Positions 1 through 7,467 are shown, counted from the stretch's first letter. The stretch: 33,347 nucleotides of DNA from Clostridia bacterium (GCA_016290095.1 JAEESU010000009.1:1-33347), one strand, 5' to 3'. Translations and numbers: made by a program. The notes: generated from the letters alone by a model not told the origin.

Positions 1-288
1 ATTATCATTAATGTTTGCATCTTCAAAACTTTCTGAAAAATTGAGTGTATTTCCTAAACTTCTAGTTTCTCCTGTGTCACTTAAATATACTGTAAATTGG
101 TCAATATTTCCATCTATTCTTACTCTTCCTGTAGAGATTTCCTCTCTATAAATATAAGCATTTCCATTGCTTCCAATAATGCTTAAAATATCCGGCTTAA
201 TGTCTGGTACTATTACATCTCCATTTACTTCAAAATTCTTTGTAAATTCTGCAACTTTTCTATTTATAGCTATTGTATTTTCTTCCAT
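1..288 (-). CDS. SPOCS-domain (DUF3794) protein, N-terminal part
   Basis: The gene runs off the left edge, so only the first 96 codons are visible. They contain the motif VIVPDIKPDILSI followed by alternating strands ending in a GNTLNFSESF stretch. This is the typical start of the DUF3794/SPOCS domain, found in clostridial spore-envelope proteins such as SipL and in related proteins that carry a C-terminal LysM domain. The ATG at 286-288 is preceded at 7 bases by TTTAGGAGGA, which fixes the start. Nothing downstream can be judged, including whether a LysM follows. A role in spore coat or cortex morphogenesis is an inference from the family and from spoIIID lying close by. Confidence 0.75.
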   Translation of the reverse strand, partial: MEENTIAINRKVAEFTKNFEVNGDVIVPDIKPDILSIIGSNGNAYIYREEISTGRVRIDGNIDQFTVYLSDTGETRSLGNTLNFSESFEDANINDN

Positions 289-340
289 AAAAAAATCCTC
301 CTAAATGATATCTTTTATACCATTTATATGAGGACTAACA

Positions 341-370
341 AAAAAAATTCCTAAATAATTTTAGGAATTT
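341..370 (-). terminator. Rho-independent terminator of veg
   Basis: An 11-bp stem (AAATTCCTAAA against TTTAGGAATTT, loop TAAT on the plus strand) is followed in the minus-strand transcript by a run of seven or more U. Its 5' arm includes the last codons and stop of the veg-like gene, so terminator and reading frame share sequence. Confidence 0.85.
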
Positions 371-684
371 TCTATAATAGCTTCTGGTTCATGTTTAACT
401 CTTTTTACTTCTAATTGTGGTTGTACTAATGGCTCATAATTTTCTCCATTATACATACTTACTTCTACAGATCTTGTAAACAAGTCTGTGTAATTATAAG
501 AGCCTACTCTATCAACACCATCGAATTTAACTCTAAAATAACTATGATATACATTTTCTATAGTAGCTGATTTTTCTTGAGGTTTACTTCTTTTGCCTGG
601 AGACTCTTTTATGATAATTTTTTGTCCTATGTTATCTTCAATATTTTTTCTTAGGTCTGCAATTTCAGATCTGTAAATTCCCAT
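361..684 (-). CDS. veg: Veg family protein
   Basis: The 107-residue product matches the Veg (DUF1021) pattern: an N-terminal helix with IRS..ADLRKNIEDNIGQK, a basic turn rich in Lys/Arg (SPGKRSK), then ATIENVYHSYFRVKFD and SYNYTDLFTRSVEV. In Bacillus subtilis Veg is about 86 residues and is linked to biofilm gene control and spore outgrowth; this copy has about 20 extra residues at the C terminus (LEVKRVKHEPE). The ATG at 682-684 is chosen because AGGTG lies 7 bases upstream; an in-frame TTG at 690 sits too close to that site. A strong vegetative-type promoter precedes it and a terminator overlaps its end, so it is probably a single-gene unit. Confidence 0.85.
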   Translation of the reverse strand: MGIYRSEIADLRKNIEDNIGQKIIIKESPGKRSKPQEKSATIENVYHSYFRVKFDGVDRVGSYNYTDLFTRSVEVSMYNGENYEPLVQPQLEVKRVKHEPEAIIENS

Positions 685-720
685 ATCCAATCACCTATCT
701 CTTTCGCTTAAGTTGACTTT

Positions 721-749
721 TTTATATCACGGATAGGTACAAAAGTCAA
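721..749 (-). promoter_or_regulatory. SigA-type promoter of veg
   Basis: On the minus strand TTGACT (744-749) and TATAAA (721-726) are separated by exactly 17 bases, about 30 bases upstream of the ribosome site. The rest of the 691-886 gap shows no gene or clear hairpin. Confidence 0.8.
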
Positions 750-886
750 AAACTGTCGAATGAGTATCTCGGCGTGAAGTGCTTTATTTTAAAGGACTCT
801 GTGTCTTGTTTTGAGTTTTTTATCATTTGTATTACATCTTTGTTTCATATTTGTAACAATTTGTTTTTTGCTTTATTTTTAAGTCA

Positions 887-1162
887 TCACAAAGCTTTAT
901 TTCTTTCTTCTCTACTATGTATATATTTTAATTTTGTTGCCATTCCTCCTCGAATATGTCTTTCCGCTTTATTCTTATTTAATACTTTTCTAACTTCTAA
1001 TGCTAATGGGTAATTAATTTTAATTAATCTTTGACTAACGTCTTTATGAATACTGCTTTTGCTTATTCCAAACCTTCTAGCAGCTCCTCTTACTGTATCT
1101 CCTGTATCTATTATATAATGTGCAACAGCTACTGCGCGCTCTTCTATTGATAAACTTTTCAT
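887..1162 (-). CDS. spoIIID: Sporulation transcriptional regulator SpoIIID
   Basis: The 91-residue protein closely follows SpoIIID (93 aa in B. subtilis), a DNA-binding protein that turns genes on and off in the mother cell after SigE becomes active. The helix-turn-helix spans about residues 22-47 (TVRGAARRFGISKSSIHKD), followed by the diagnostic AERHIRGGMATKLKY segment. The ATG at 1160-1162 lies 8 bases after GGAGG. An upstream in-frame ATG at 1207 is rejected because it would put the ribosome site and the regulatory hairpin inside the coding region. The gene directly follows a 267-aa unknown protein in the same direction, and its ribosome site is part of a long hairpin (see 1171-1216). Confidence in identity is very high. 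Confidence 0.95.
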   Translation of the reverse strand: MKSLSIEERAVAVAHYIIDTGDTVRGAARRFGISKSSIHKDVSQRLIKINYPLALEVRKVLNKNKAERHIRGGMATKLKYIHSREERNKAL

Positions 1163-1170
1163 TATAAGAA

Positions 1171-1216
1171 AACCTCCAAATGAATACTTTTGTTTAAGTG
1201 TATTCACTCGGAGGTT
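1171..1216 (-). promoter_or_regulatory. RNA hairpin burying the spoIIID ribosome binding site
   Basis: In the minus-strand RNA the arms are AACCUCC-GAG-UGAAUAC and GUAUUCA-UUU-GGAGGUU with a 12-base loop. The two 7-bp blocks are perfect, and the three middle positions pair as G-U, A-U and G-U, giving 17 continuous pairs. The GGAGG in the 3' arm is the spoIIID Shine-Dalgarno sequence. The hairpin starts about 11 bases after the stop of the upstream gene. It is followed by UUCUUAU, so it might also act as a weak terminator or an RNA-processing block between the two genes. Confidence 0.75.
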
Positions 1217-1227
1217 GTATTATTACA

Positions 1228-2031
1228 TTATAAATAGAATCTTATTTTTTCATTATTCTCTTTAAATGGATTTTCATTAATATAAATTTTTTTATTTTTT
1301 ATTTCATCTCTTACTCTTTCTTTAGTTCTTTCATTTGTTGTTAATAATATAAAACTATCTGCCACACTGTCATTTACTTGAGATATCACATCATCTATAT
1401 TATCTTCATAAACAATTTCTAATTCATATTCGTATTCTGATGTAAACAAGAAAATTGCTTCTTTTAATTTTTCTAATTCTTCATTTTCTGAATACATAAT
1501 ATAATTTTTGTATGAATAAAATTTGCTTTTCTTTAATAGCTGATTTACTGCGCTATCACCTATTACAATAACTTCCTCTTCAAGAATATTTAATTCTTGA
1601 ATTAATTCTGGTGTAACTTTTGTAATGCTATAAATTAAATTTGTAATTTTATAACGTTTTAAAACTTCATAAAAAATTGATAATATAAGTTCGTTTGTAC
1701 CTAACATATATTCATTAAATGCAAGTAATATTCTCTTATGTTTTTTTAGTGATTGAAGCAATAATTCTAAAGTTAAATATGGATCACCTGTATAAATTAC
1801 AACTTTGCTATTAGTTGAAACTAAAGCTGGTTCAAATTTGTATTTATCAATTATTTCTTCTAGTTTTTGCAAATCAATTGTATTTCTATTATAAGTAATA
1901 TCAATTTCATTTGCTTTTTTTATTAAATTGCTATTTGATTTTATTTCTTTTTTCAAAGTATCAAATATACCATCAACTATTTCAAATTCTTTATCTTCGT
2001 CTTTAAGAAATTTTTCCAATACATCTATCAT
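1228..2031 (-). CDS. Unrecognised 267-aa protein, weakly aldehyde-dehydrogenase-like
   Basis: No family is recognised with confidence. The N terminus is helical and charged. The middle (VVIYTGDPYLTLELLLQSL, then VIVIGDSAVNQLL) and the end (an acidic strand ending in NIDDVISQVND, then TTNERTKERVRDE and KKIYINENP) recall the layout of the C-terminal part of the aldehyde dehydrogenase/ProA superfamily. No catalytic Cys motif is visible and the protein is about 60% of normal length, so if related it would be a non-catalytic derivative. There is no signal peptide or membrane segment. The ATG follows AAAGGAGG. It lies 17 bases after the 732-aa gene and just ahead of spoIIID, which suggests co-transcription with a sporulation regulator. 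Confidence 0.6.
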   Translation of the reverse strand: MIDVLEKFLKDEDKEFEIVDGIFDTLKKEIKSNSNLIKKANEIDITYNRNTIDLQKLEEIIDKYKFEPALVSTNSKVVIYTGDPYLTLELLLQSLKKHKRILLAFNEYMLGTNELILSIFYEVLKRYKITNLIYSITKVTPELIQELNILEEEVIVIGDSAVNQLLKKSKFYSYKNYIMYSENEELEKLKEAIFLFTSEYEYELEIVYEDNIDDVISQVNDSVADSFILLTTNERTKERVRDEIKNKKIYINENPFKENNEKIRFYL

Positions 2032-2048
2032 TGGAATTTCCTCCTTTG

Positions 2049-4247
2049 TTATTCCATAATTTTAGAATTTTCAACTTCCTCTGCTAGTTTTCTTATTTCA
2101 CGTTTTTGTTCTTCTGTATATCTATCAGGTACATCTAATCCAAAATATTTACAAATGCTTTGTGCCCAACCTTTATGAACAAATTTCTTTACTGCTTTAT
2201 CTCTATGCAATTGTGATAATACTGTTCTGTCAATTTTTCCATCTTGTATTAAATCAGATTTGCTCGCCTCAAATTCCTCTTCAGTCATAACATATGTTGC
2301 AGAACCATATGCATATCTTGGCATTCCTTTTCTTTGAGTACGATCATATAGTTTTTCTATAATGTAAGTTCCTCTATTTGGTAAAAACATAATAACATGT
2401 CCATCTCTTGGGTAATATTTTTTAGAATAATCTGGGTCTAATGCTGCTAAAAACGCCCATTTTGCACATGGATCATATACCTCTTTTATTCTTGGTTTTG
2501 GAGGAGGTTCTGGATTTACATCATTGTTACCATCATTATTATGGCCATGATCTTCGTCCTCGCCTTGTGGCTTAGCTCTTCTTTCTCTGTCTTCAACAAT
2601 ATCTGTTAGAAATTGCACAAGTTCATCTCTTACAATTCTATCTTCTTTTGTTGGGAATGTACTATAAATTAATAAAAGCTTTTCTTCATTTTCAATTCCG
2701 CTTGATTCTAAAATTGATTTAAAATCATTAATACTAATGCTGCCTCTATCAAACATTTTTCTTACGTCTACAGGCTTAATTTCGCCTTTTTCAACTAAGT
2801 CTCTTAACGCTTCATTTCCAACAAGTCCAACATAATTATCACAAGTTATTAATCCTAAATTGTATAATTCTCTGAATCTATTCTCGTCAAGTAATTCTTG
2901 ATTTTGATCTGCAATTAAAAGTCCCACTTCTTCTTTTTCTTCATCTGTTTTTCCGTCTATTACAAGTCCTTTAAATATTTTTCTATATATTTCGAACTCT
3001 TTAGCATTTTCAGGTGACTTTTCTTTATCCATGTATAGTTCAACTAATCTTCTAGGAGATTTTAACTCATCTAAATCTTCCTCAGTAAGAAATCCTTCTT
3101 TAGCAAAGAATTCTATTGCTTTAACATCATGTGCAGCTATTTCTAATAATTCTGCTTTTGTAAAGAACATTGTTGAAGTATAATCTCTTGCAGATATTTC
3201 ACTAAATCCCATCTCTCCAGAAAGCAAGCATCTTCTTACTTCTTCAACATCTTGCTCAAATGTTAAACTACCATTTATAAATCTTCTGCTCATCTTTACA
3301 GAGTAATCTAATACTTCATCAAGATTTATTTTTTCTGTTTGTCTTTCGTTTAATGTTCTTTTTTCTTCAGGAATAAATTTTTGTAATTTCTTTAAAATAT
3401 CAATAAACTTATCAAGTGCATCTTGATCAACATCAAGTGCTTGACTTCTTAAATCGTCATAGCATCTTTTTACTATTAACATTAATAATTTATCAATGTC
3501 CATATATTCAATGTTTGCTTTTGTTGTTTCAATAAGCTCAGCAATTATATATTGTTTTCCAGTTGCTAATTCTTCATCTGTAAACTTTCCTTGTTGAATT
3601 GCATCATTATTCGCATCAATCGGTTGCATTAACCTATCTGCCAACATACTTCCCAATTCTTGATATCTACATACATAAATTAAGTCTGATGGCCAAAGTT
3701 GTGAGATTAATTCATCCATATCTATTTTTTCACTAATCATTTCGAATCTTCTTTTGGCCACAAGTTCTCTATTTCTTCTTCTACTTGATTGTCCTAGAAA
3801 ATCTTCGCTTGTTTTTATAATAGCTTTTGGACTTCCTTCTTCAAATTTCACATCTTGTGTTGATAAAAGATCTGCATCTCTAATATATTTTATAATATCA
3901 GTAAGTAGCTCAGCTTCACGAGGAGTAAGTTTAGGGCCTAATCCACTTTCTGCAAGTTCTTTTTTAGTTGTGAAATTTCTATAAGAAAGATACATGTATT
4001 TTCTTCTATTAATATATTGCTCTATCTCTTTCAATACTTCTATAATTTTTCTTGTAATTTCTATTCTATTTTCATATTCTGTTGCTACATAAAGTTCATT
4101 ATAGAAATTTCTATATTCTGTTATTTTAGATACAACAAAATTTTCTTGATCTTCCGGAACCACACTCAAATCTATACATTCTAATATTTCTGAAGCATAT
4201 CCATATTTACTTACAATTTCTTCAATACTTAAATCAATTTTTTTCAT
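2049..4247 (-). CDS. Unrecognised 732-aa helical protein with acidic linker and C-terminal domain
   Basis: I do not recognise this protein. It is highly charged, with no signal peptide or membrane span. Residues 1-556 are almost entirely predicted helix; in the second half, segments such as YNLGLITCDNYVGLVGN and VEKGEIKPVDVRKMFDRG suggest short helical repeats. A linker rich in Glu, Asp, His, Asn and Pro (about residues 557-585) separates this from a distinct C-terminal domain of about 147 residues, with YDPCAKWAFLAALDPDY, a strand-rich VIMFLPNRGTYIIEKLYD and a HKGWAQSICKYFGL helix. It may be a scaffold or nucleic-acid-associated protein, but that is a guess. It starts after AGGAGAATGAA and sits between rusA and the 267-aa gene with gaps of only 16-17 bases, so all are likely one operon. 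Confidence 0.7.
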   Translation of the reverse strand: MKKIDLSIEEIVSKYGYASEILECIDLSVVPEDQENFVVSKITEYRNFYNELYVATEYENRIEITRKIIEVLKEIEQYINRRKYMYLSYRNFTTKKELAESGLGPKLTPREAELLTDIIKYIRDADLLSTQDVKFEEGSPKAIIKTSEDFLGQSSRRRNRELVAKRRFEMISEKIDMDELISQLWPSDLIYVCRYQELGSMLADRLMQPIDANNDAIQQGKFTDEELATGKQYIIAELIETTKANIEYMDIDKLLMLIVKRCYDDLRSQALDVDQDALDKFIDILKKLQKFIPEEKRTLNERQTEKINLDEVLDYSVKMSRRFINGSLTFEQDVEEVRRCLLSGEMGFSEISARDYTSTMFFTKAELLEIAAHDVKAIEFFAKEGFLTEEDLDELKSPRRLVELYMDKEKSPENAKEFEIYRKIFKGLVIDGKTDEEKEEVGLLIADQNQELLDENRFRELYNLGLITCDNYVGLVGNEALRDLVEKGEIKPVDVRKMFDRGSISINDFKSILESSGIENEEKLLLIYSTFPTKEDRIVRDELVQFLTDIVEDRERRAKPQGEDEDHGHNNDGNNDVNPEPPPKPRIKEVYDPCAKWAFLAALDPDYSKKYYPRDGHVIMFLPNRGTYIIEKLYDRTQRKGMPRYAYGSATYVMTEEEFEASKSDLIQDGKIDRTVLSQLHRDKAVKKFVHKGWAQSICKYFGLDVPDRYTEEQKREIRKLAEEVENSKIME

Positions 4248-4263
4248 TTCATTCTCCTAAGTA

Positions 4264-4674
4264 TTAGTATTCTTCTAATTCTACTACTATTTTCTCCACT
4301 TCGCCATATCTTTTTTCAACTTCAATTTTTGTTATTTGATTATCATCTTTAAATGCTACTTTATTTAATGCATCTAGTACAACTTTTGTAACATTATCAA
4401 TATCAGGTTTTTTAGTTGGGCTTAAAGACCCGTTTAACATTAATTCTGTATTTTTCTTATTTGTGTTTTTTGGTATTTTAAAATAAGCTTCTATCTTTAC
4501 TCTTACTCTGTTTTCTAGTGGTACAAATCTAGGATATTTTATTTTAAAATATTGTATAATTAAATTTTCATAATCTTTTGTGTTTGTTGGAGTATATGTT
4601 ACGCCTGTTATTGTATTCATTCTTGGTCTTGCTTTTCCTTTTATGTCTCCAACTACTTCAAATTCATATTTCAT
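4264..4674 (-). CDS. rusA: RusA-family Holliday junction resolvase
   Basis: The 136-residue protein has the RusA hallmarks: an N-terminal strand with GKARPR (residues 13-18), and the metal-binding block KPDIDNVTKVVLDALN (residues 89-104) with Asp91, Asp93 and a nearby Lys97, followed by FKDDNQI. RusA is a dimeric endonuclease that cuts four-way DNA junctions; most relatives are in prophages. Here no phage genes flank it. It sits 3 bases after an S66 peptidase and just before a 732-aa unknown protein, all in one orientation, so it appears to be a chromosomal operon member. The length fits the family (about 120-140 aa). Whether it works in recombination repair or is a domesticated phage gene cannot be told from sequence alone. 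Confidence 0.85.
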   Translation of the reverse strand: MKYEFEVVGDIKGKARPRMNTITGVTYTPTNTKDYENLIIQYFKIKYPRFVPLENRVRVKIEAYFKIPKNTNKKNTELMLNGSLSPTKKPDIDNVTKVVLDALNKVAFKDDNQITKIEVEKRYGEVEKIVVELEEY

Positions 4675-4677
4675 ATT

Positions 4678-5661
4678 TTATCCTTTAATTAATAATTTTA
4701 TTTCTCCATTTTTAGCTTCTAGTTTTGCAGTTCCTCCCACTGGGAATGCTATTCTCGGTGTTGAGTGTCCAAAATCAGCTCCTGCAATAACTGGTATATT
4801 ATTTAATTCTGGCTTTCCTTTTATTAGTTTTGTCCATTTTTCTCTATTCATTTCTGATGCAACTTGTGCTCTTCCAAGTACAATTCCTTTTACATTTTTA
4901 AATTCTGGAAGATGAATTAATGATTGTAAATTTCTATCAAATTCTACAAAGAATAAGTTTCCAGACATATTATCATCTTCTAAAAATAAAATTCTATTTG
5001 TTATATCTGGCATATACTGTGTTCCTTGTAATAAATTAAATGTGCATAGATTTCCACCTGCAATTTGTCCTTCTGCTTCACCTTCATTGATGACAAACAT
5101 TCCATCATTTTTCATGAAGTTTCTGTTTTCTTGATCTAAAAACCATAAATCATCACTCCACTCTTCTGATGATTTAACTTCAAATTCATCTTCTTGGAAA
5201 AACATTTTCTTAAAATATTCCATCTCATATTCAAAACCTTTTTTCATTCCGAAGCTTGAATAATGTGATCCAGAATATGTTACAAGTCCTGTTTTAGAAT
5301 GTATTGCATTAGATAATGCAGTAATATCAGAATACCCACATAGTATTTTTGGATTTTCTCTAATTAAATCATAATCTATATAATCTAATAATTGATTTGA
5401 ATTAAAACCACCGATTACTGTTAGAATTGCTTTAACATTTTTATCTCTGAAAGCATCATGTAGGTCTTCTATTCTAGAAGCGACTGATGCGCTCATTGTT
5501 TCATCTGCCTCTAAAACATGTTTTCCAAAAGTTACTTTTAATCCTAAGCTTTCTAATCTTTCTGTAGCAATTTGTTTGCAATCTTCTCCAAGCATTTTCA
5601 TGCTTCTTGCTGGTGCTATTATTCTAACTTCATCACCTGATTTTAATTTTTCTGGTATCAT
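4678..5661 (-). CDS. S66-family peptidase (LD-carboxypeptidase / MccF-like)
   Basis: The 327-residue protein belongs to peptidase family S66. The nucleophile Ser111 lies in GYSDITAL, preceded by VIGGFNSNQLL; the charge-relay Glu is probably in RILFLEDDN and the His in GADFGHSTPRIAFPVGG near residue 298. Family members either trim the terminal D-alanine from murein tetrapeptides (LdcA) or cleave peptide-nucleotide antibiotics (MccF). The long insert with FFQEDEFEV...EEWSDDLWFLD resembles the MccF side of the family, but substrate choice is not decided by sequence. No signal peptide, so it is cytoplasmic. The ATG follows AGGAGGATAGAT. It is second in an operon that begins with a pilin-like gene. 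Confidence 0.85.
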   Translation of the reverse strand: MIPEKLKSGDEVRIIAPARSMKMLGEDCKQIATERLESLGLKVTFGKHVLEADETMSASVASRIEDLHDAFRDKNVKAILTVIGGFNSNQLLDYIDYDLIRENPKILCGYSDITALSNAIHSKTGLVTYSGSHYSSFGMKKGFEYEMEYFKKMFFQEDEFEVKSSEEWSDDLWFLDQENRNFMKNDGMFVINEGEAEGQIAGGNLCTFNLLQGTQYMPDITNRILFLEDDNMSGNLFFVEFDRNLQSLIHLPEFKNVKGIVLGRAQVASEMNREKWTKLIKGKPELNNIPVIAGADFGHSTPRIAFPVGGTAKLEAKNGEIKLLIKG

Positions 5662-5674
5662 ATCTATCCTCCTA

Positions 5675-6109
5675 TTAGTTAATTACGTATTGTAGACTTC
5701 TTTTTTCTCCTGAAATAGTTAGGTCAACTGTTATGCTTTCTTTTTCAGAACGGTCAACAACAACTCTAAAGTAATCAACATTTTCGCACAGTTTTATCTG
5801 ATTATAATATAACAAATTTCCTTTTTTTATAAACGAATATGTTGAGCCATCTTCTTGCTGAAAAGTAACAAAATAGCTAGATTCGTCACCATCAACAGTG
5901 CCAACTTTTCTAATTTTAGTTTCTTCTGCTTTTAGTGTTTTTAGCATATATAAATCAAATTTTGTAAATTCAGAACTAGCAGTAGCTTCATTATTCATAG
6001 TTCTTGCTTTAGAATAATAAGATGTAGCAAAATTGCCTATTGCAAAAACAATTGCAGTAAGTATCAAAATATATAAAATCAAATGAAACATTACTTTATT
6101 TGACTGCAT
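5675..6109 (-). CDS. Putative pseudopilin-like membrane-anchored protein
   Basis: The 144-residue protein has one N-terminal hydrophobic helix (residues 8-28, VMFHLILYILILTAIVFAIG) followed by a charged helix and then strands. The segments TYSFIKKGNLLYYNQIKLCENVDYFRV and the closing strand resemble minor pseudopilins of the ComGF type. There is no clear prepilin peptidase site (no Gly-Phe-Thr-Leu-x-Glu), so this is a resemblance only. The ATG at 6107-6109 is preferred since GAAGG lies about 8 bases upstream; an ATG two codons earlier (6115) is also possible. Longer readings extend into the 6186-6377 repeat and are artefacts. It opens the operon leading to spoIIID. Confidence 0.5.
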   Translation of the reverse strand: MQSNKVMFHLILYILILTAIVFAIGNFATSYYSKARTMNNEATASSEFTKFDLYMLKTLKAEETKIRKVGTVDGDESSYFVTFQQEDGSTYSFIKKGNLLYYNQIKLCENVDYFRVVVDRSEKESITVDLTISGEKRSLQYVIN

Positions 6110-6137
6110 ATTCATTTCCCTTCTTATAATCAAAAAA

Positions 6138-6166
6138 ACTATATCATATAAGAAAATTTTTTTCAA
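6138..6166 (-). promoter_or_regulatory. Promoter of the pilin-like/S66/RusA operon
   Basis: Minus-strand TTGAAA (6161-6166) and TATAGT (6138-6143) are 17 bases apart, about 30 bases upstream of the chosen start at 6109. Only the repeat element lies further upstream, so this is the likely head of the operon running left. Confidence 0.7.
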
Positions 6167-6185
6167 TAGTTTCTCGAGTTTCAAA

Positions 6186-6377
6186 GGTTCCTCAGTTCCT
6201 CGGTTCCTCGGGGACGTTCCTTTTAGTGCCATTTTGGCACTTTGGGGACACTCCTTTTTCTTTTTCTTGAAATTTAGGGACATTCCCTTTTTCATTTTAG
6301 GTTTGCTTTTGTATGTTCCCCCTCAAGGAGTGTCCCTTTGGTTCCATTTTGGAACCAAAAGGAACGTCCCCGAAGAA
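6186..6377. repeat. Composite REP/MITE-like inverted repeat
   Basis: The outer arms 6204-6224 and 6357-6377 match as an inverted repeat with one mismatch (core TCGGGGACGTTCCTTTT). Inside are nested hairpins: AGTGCC-ATTTT-GGCACT (6225-6241) and TTTGGTTCC-ATTTT-GGAACCAAA (from about 6337), a second arm pair GGGACACTCCTT (6245-6256) with AAGGAGTGTCCC (6325-6336), and a small AGGGA-CAT-TCCCT palindrome near 6276. Three direct copies of (G/A)GTTCCTC precede it at 6186-6209. There is no open frame for a transposase. REP-like elements with GGGACGTTCC cores are known from many Clostridia and are often linked to single-strand (RAYT/IS200-type) transposases; that link is from memory and was not checked here. 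Confidence 0.8.
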
Positions 6378-6380
6378 CTA

Positions 6381-6409
6381 AAAAGAACGTCCGTATTGGA
6401 CGTTCTTTT
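6381..6409 (-). terminator. Terminator of the rplJ-rplL transcript
   Basis: A 12-bp stem (AAAAGAACGTCC against GGACGTTCTTTT, loop GTATT) lies 24 bases after the rplL stop. The minus transcript ends in UUUUU. The stem core GAACGTCC also matches the arms of the neighbouring repeat, so it may be derived from that element. It is close to symmetrical and could work in both directions. Confidence 0.85.
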
Positions 6410-6432
6410 TTTGAAATTTAATTGACTATCAA

Positions 6433-6807
6433 TTATTTTAATTCAACTGTTGCTCCAGCTTCAACGAATTTAGCTTTTAATTCTTCAGCTTCTTCTTTAG
6501 CTACAGCTTCTTTAATTGTTTTTGGTGCTCCATCAACTAAGTCTTTAGCTTCTTTTAATCCTAATCCTGTTGCATCTCTAACAACTTTGATAACAGCGAT
6601 TTTGTTTGCTCCTGCTTCTGTTAATACAACATCAAATTCTGATTTTTCAGCTGCTCCAGCTGCTGCTCCTGCAGCTCCTGCTGCTGGTGCTGCTACAGCT
6701 GCTGCTGTAACTCCGTATTTTTCTTCAATTCCTTTAACTAATTCTGCTAATTCAACAACTGTTAAGCTGTCGATTTCTTCTAACATTTTATCTGTTTTTT
6801 CACTCAT
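6433..6807 (-). CDS. rplL: 50S ribosomal protein L7/L12
   Basis: The 124-residue protein has the standard L7/L12 plan: an N-terminal dimerisation helix pair ([21 protein letters not shown]), an Ala/Gly-rich flexible hinge (residues about 38-54), and the C-terminal domain with [25 protein letters not shown] that contacts elongation factors. The ATG at 6805-6807 follows AGGAGGATTTATAAA; upstream in-frame codons lie in an AT-rich leader and are not used. It is the last gene before the operon terminator. A 150-bp spacer separates it from rplJ, holding two small stems (CGATATT/AATATCG and GTACTT/AAGTAC) that may be processing sites. Confidence 0.98.
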   Translation of the reverse strand: MSEKTDKMLEEIDSLTVVELAELVKGIEEKYGVTAAAVAAPAAGAAGAAAGAAEKSEFDVVLTEAGANKIAVIKVVRDATGLGLKEAKDLVDGAPKTIKEAVAKEEAEELKAKFVEAGATVELK

Positions 6808-6957
6808 TTTATAAATCCTCCTAATTTTTATTTTTAATTTTTTATTTTTAAATTTTATTTTCGATATTTTAATATCGTTTATAAGTGAATTGTACTTTAA
6901 ACAAGTACTAGTTGGTTTCGTGTTTTCCTTCACATAAATTTTGTTTTCTAAATATTA

Positions 6958-7467
6958 CTATTTAGCTTCTTCTGATTCTTTTTTTACTCTAACTGCATCA
7001 AGTGTAGCAGCAAGTTTTGATACATTTGCAAGTAAGCATCCAGCAAGTTTTGCAATAAGTTCTTCTCTTGATGGAAGTTGTGCAAGTGTTGTTAATTCTT
7101 CAATTGAAGATACTTTACCTTCTAGAACTCCACCTTTAATTTGGTAAAAATCATTTTCTTTTCCAAATTTGTAGATAGCTTTTAATGCAGGTAAATATTC
7201 TTCTGTAGCTATAATAACAGCTGTTGGTCCTTCTAGAGCTTCATCTAATGTGTCTATTCCACATTCTTTTAATGCTCTTCTTGTTATGTTGTTTTTAATA
7301 ACAGAATATTCAGCACCAATTTCTCTTACAGACTTTCTTAAAGCTGTATCGTCTGCTACGTTGATTCCTCTATAGTTTGTTAGAAGTACTAATTTAGCAT
7401 CTTTCATTTTAGCAGCTAAAGCTTTTACTTCTTCTTCTTTTTGTTTGATAATGTTTTGATTAGCCAA
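6958..7467 (-). CDS. rplJ: 50S ribosomal protein L10
   Basis: The 169-residue protein is L10, the base of the L7/L12 stalk. Visible landmarks are KLVLLTNYRGINVAD near residue 30, the VIKNNITRRAL block, and a C-terminal helix that binds L7/L12 dimers. The start is taken as TTG at 7465-7467: the full ribosome site GGAGGTG lies 9 bases upstream and gives the usual N terminus MANQNIIKQKEE. A GTG at 7479 would overlap the ribosome site. An L10-binding leader with an attenuator hairpin precedes it, so expression is expected to be repressed by excess L10-L12 complex. Confidence 0.97.
   Translation of the reverse strand: MANQNIIKQKEEEVKALAAKMKDAKLVLLTNYRGINVADDTALRKSVREIGAEYSVIKNNITRRALKECGIDTLDEALEGPTAVIIATEEYLPALKAIYKFGKENDFYQIKGGVLEGKVSSIEELTTLAQLPSREELIAKLAGCLLANVSKLAATLDAVRVKKESEEAK

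Noticed and set aside
300-345. Promoter for the SPOCS gene (TTGTTA and TATAAA at 16 bases)
   Set aside because: The -35 overlaps the veg terminator U tract and is weak; a sporulation sigma factor promoter is equally possible, so no call was made.
774-1013. Plus-strand frame of 79 codons opposite spoIIID
   Set aside because: It is antisense to a clearly conserved gene, has no ribosome site and reads as low-complexity Phe/Leu text from AT-rich DNA.
4264-4674. Prophage marked by rusA
   Set aside because: No integrase, terminase, portal, capsid or holin genes are nearby; neighbours are chromosomal-type genes.
6225-6360. CRISPR-like repeats
   Set aside because: The repeats are nested inverted arms of differing length, not regularly spaced direct repeats, and no cas genes are present.
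6422-6814. Plus-strand frame of 130 codons opposite rplL
   Set aside because: It mirrors the Ala-rich rplL codons; no ribosome site and no family resemblance.
6808-6957. Extra regulatory element between rplJ and rplL
   Set aside because: Two small stems exist but without a U tract or known motif; spacers of this kind are common.
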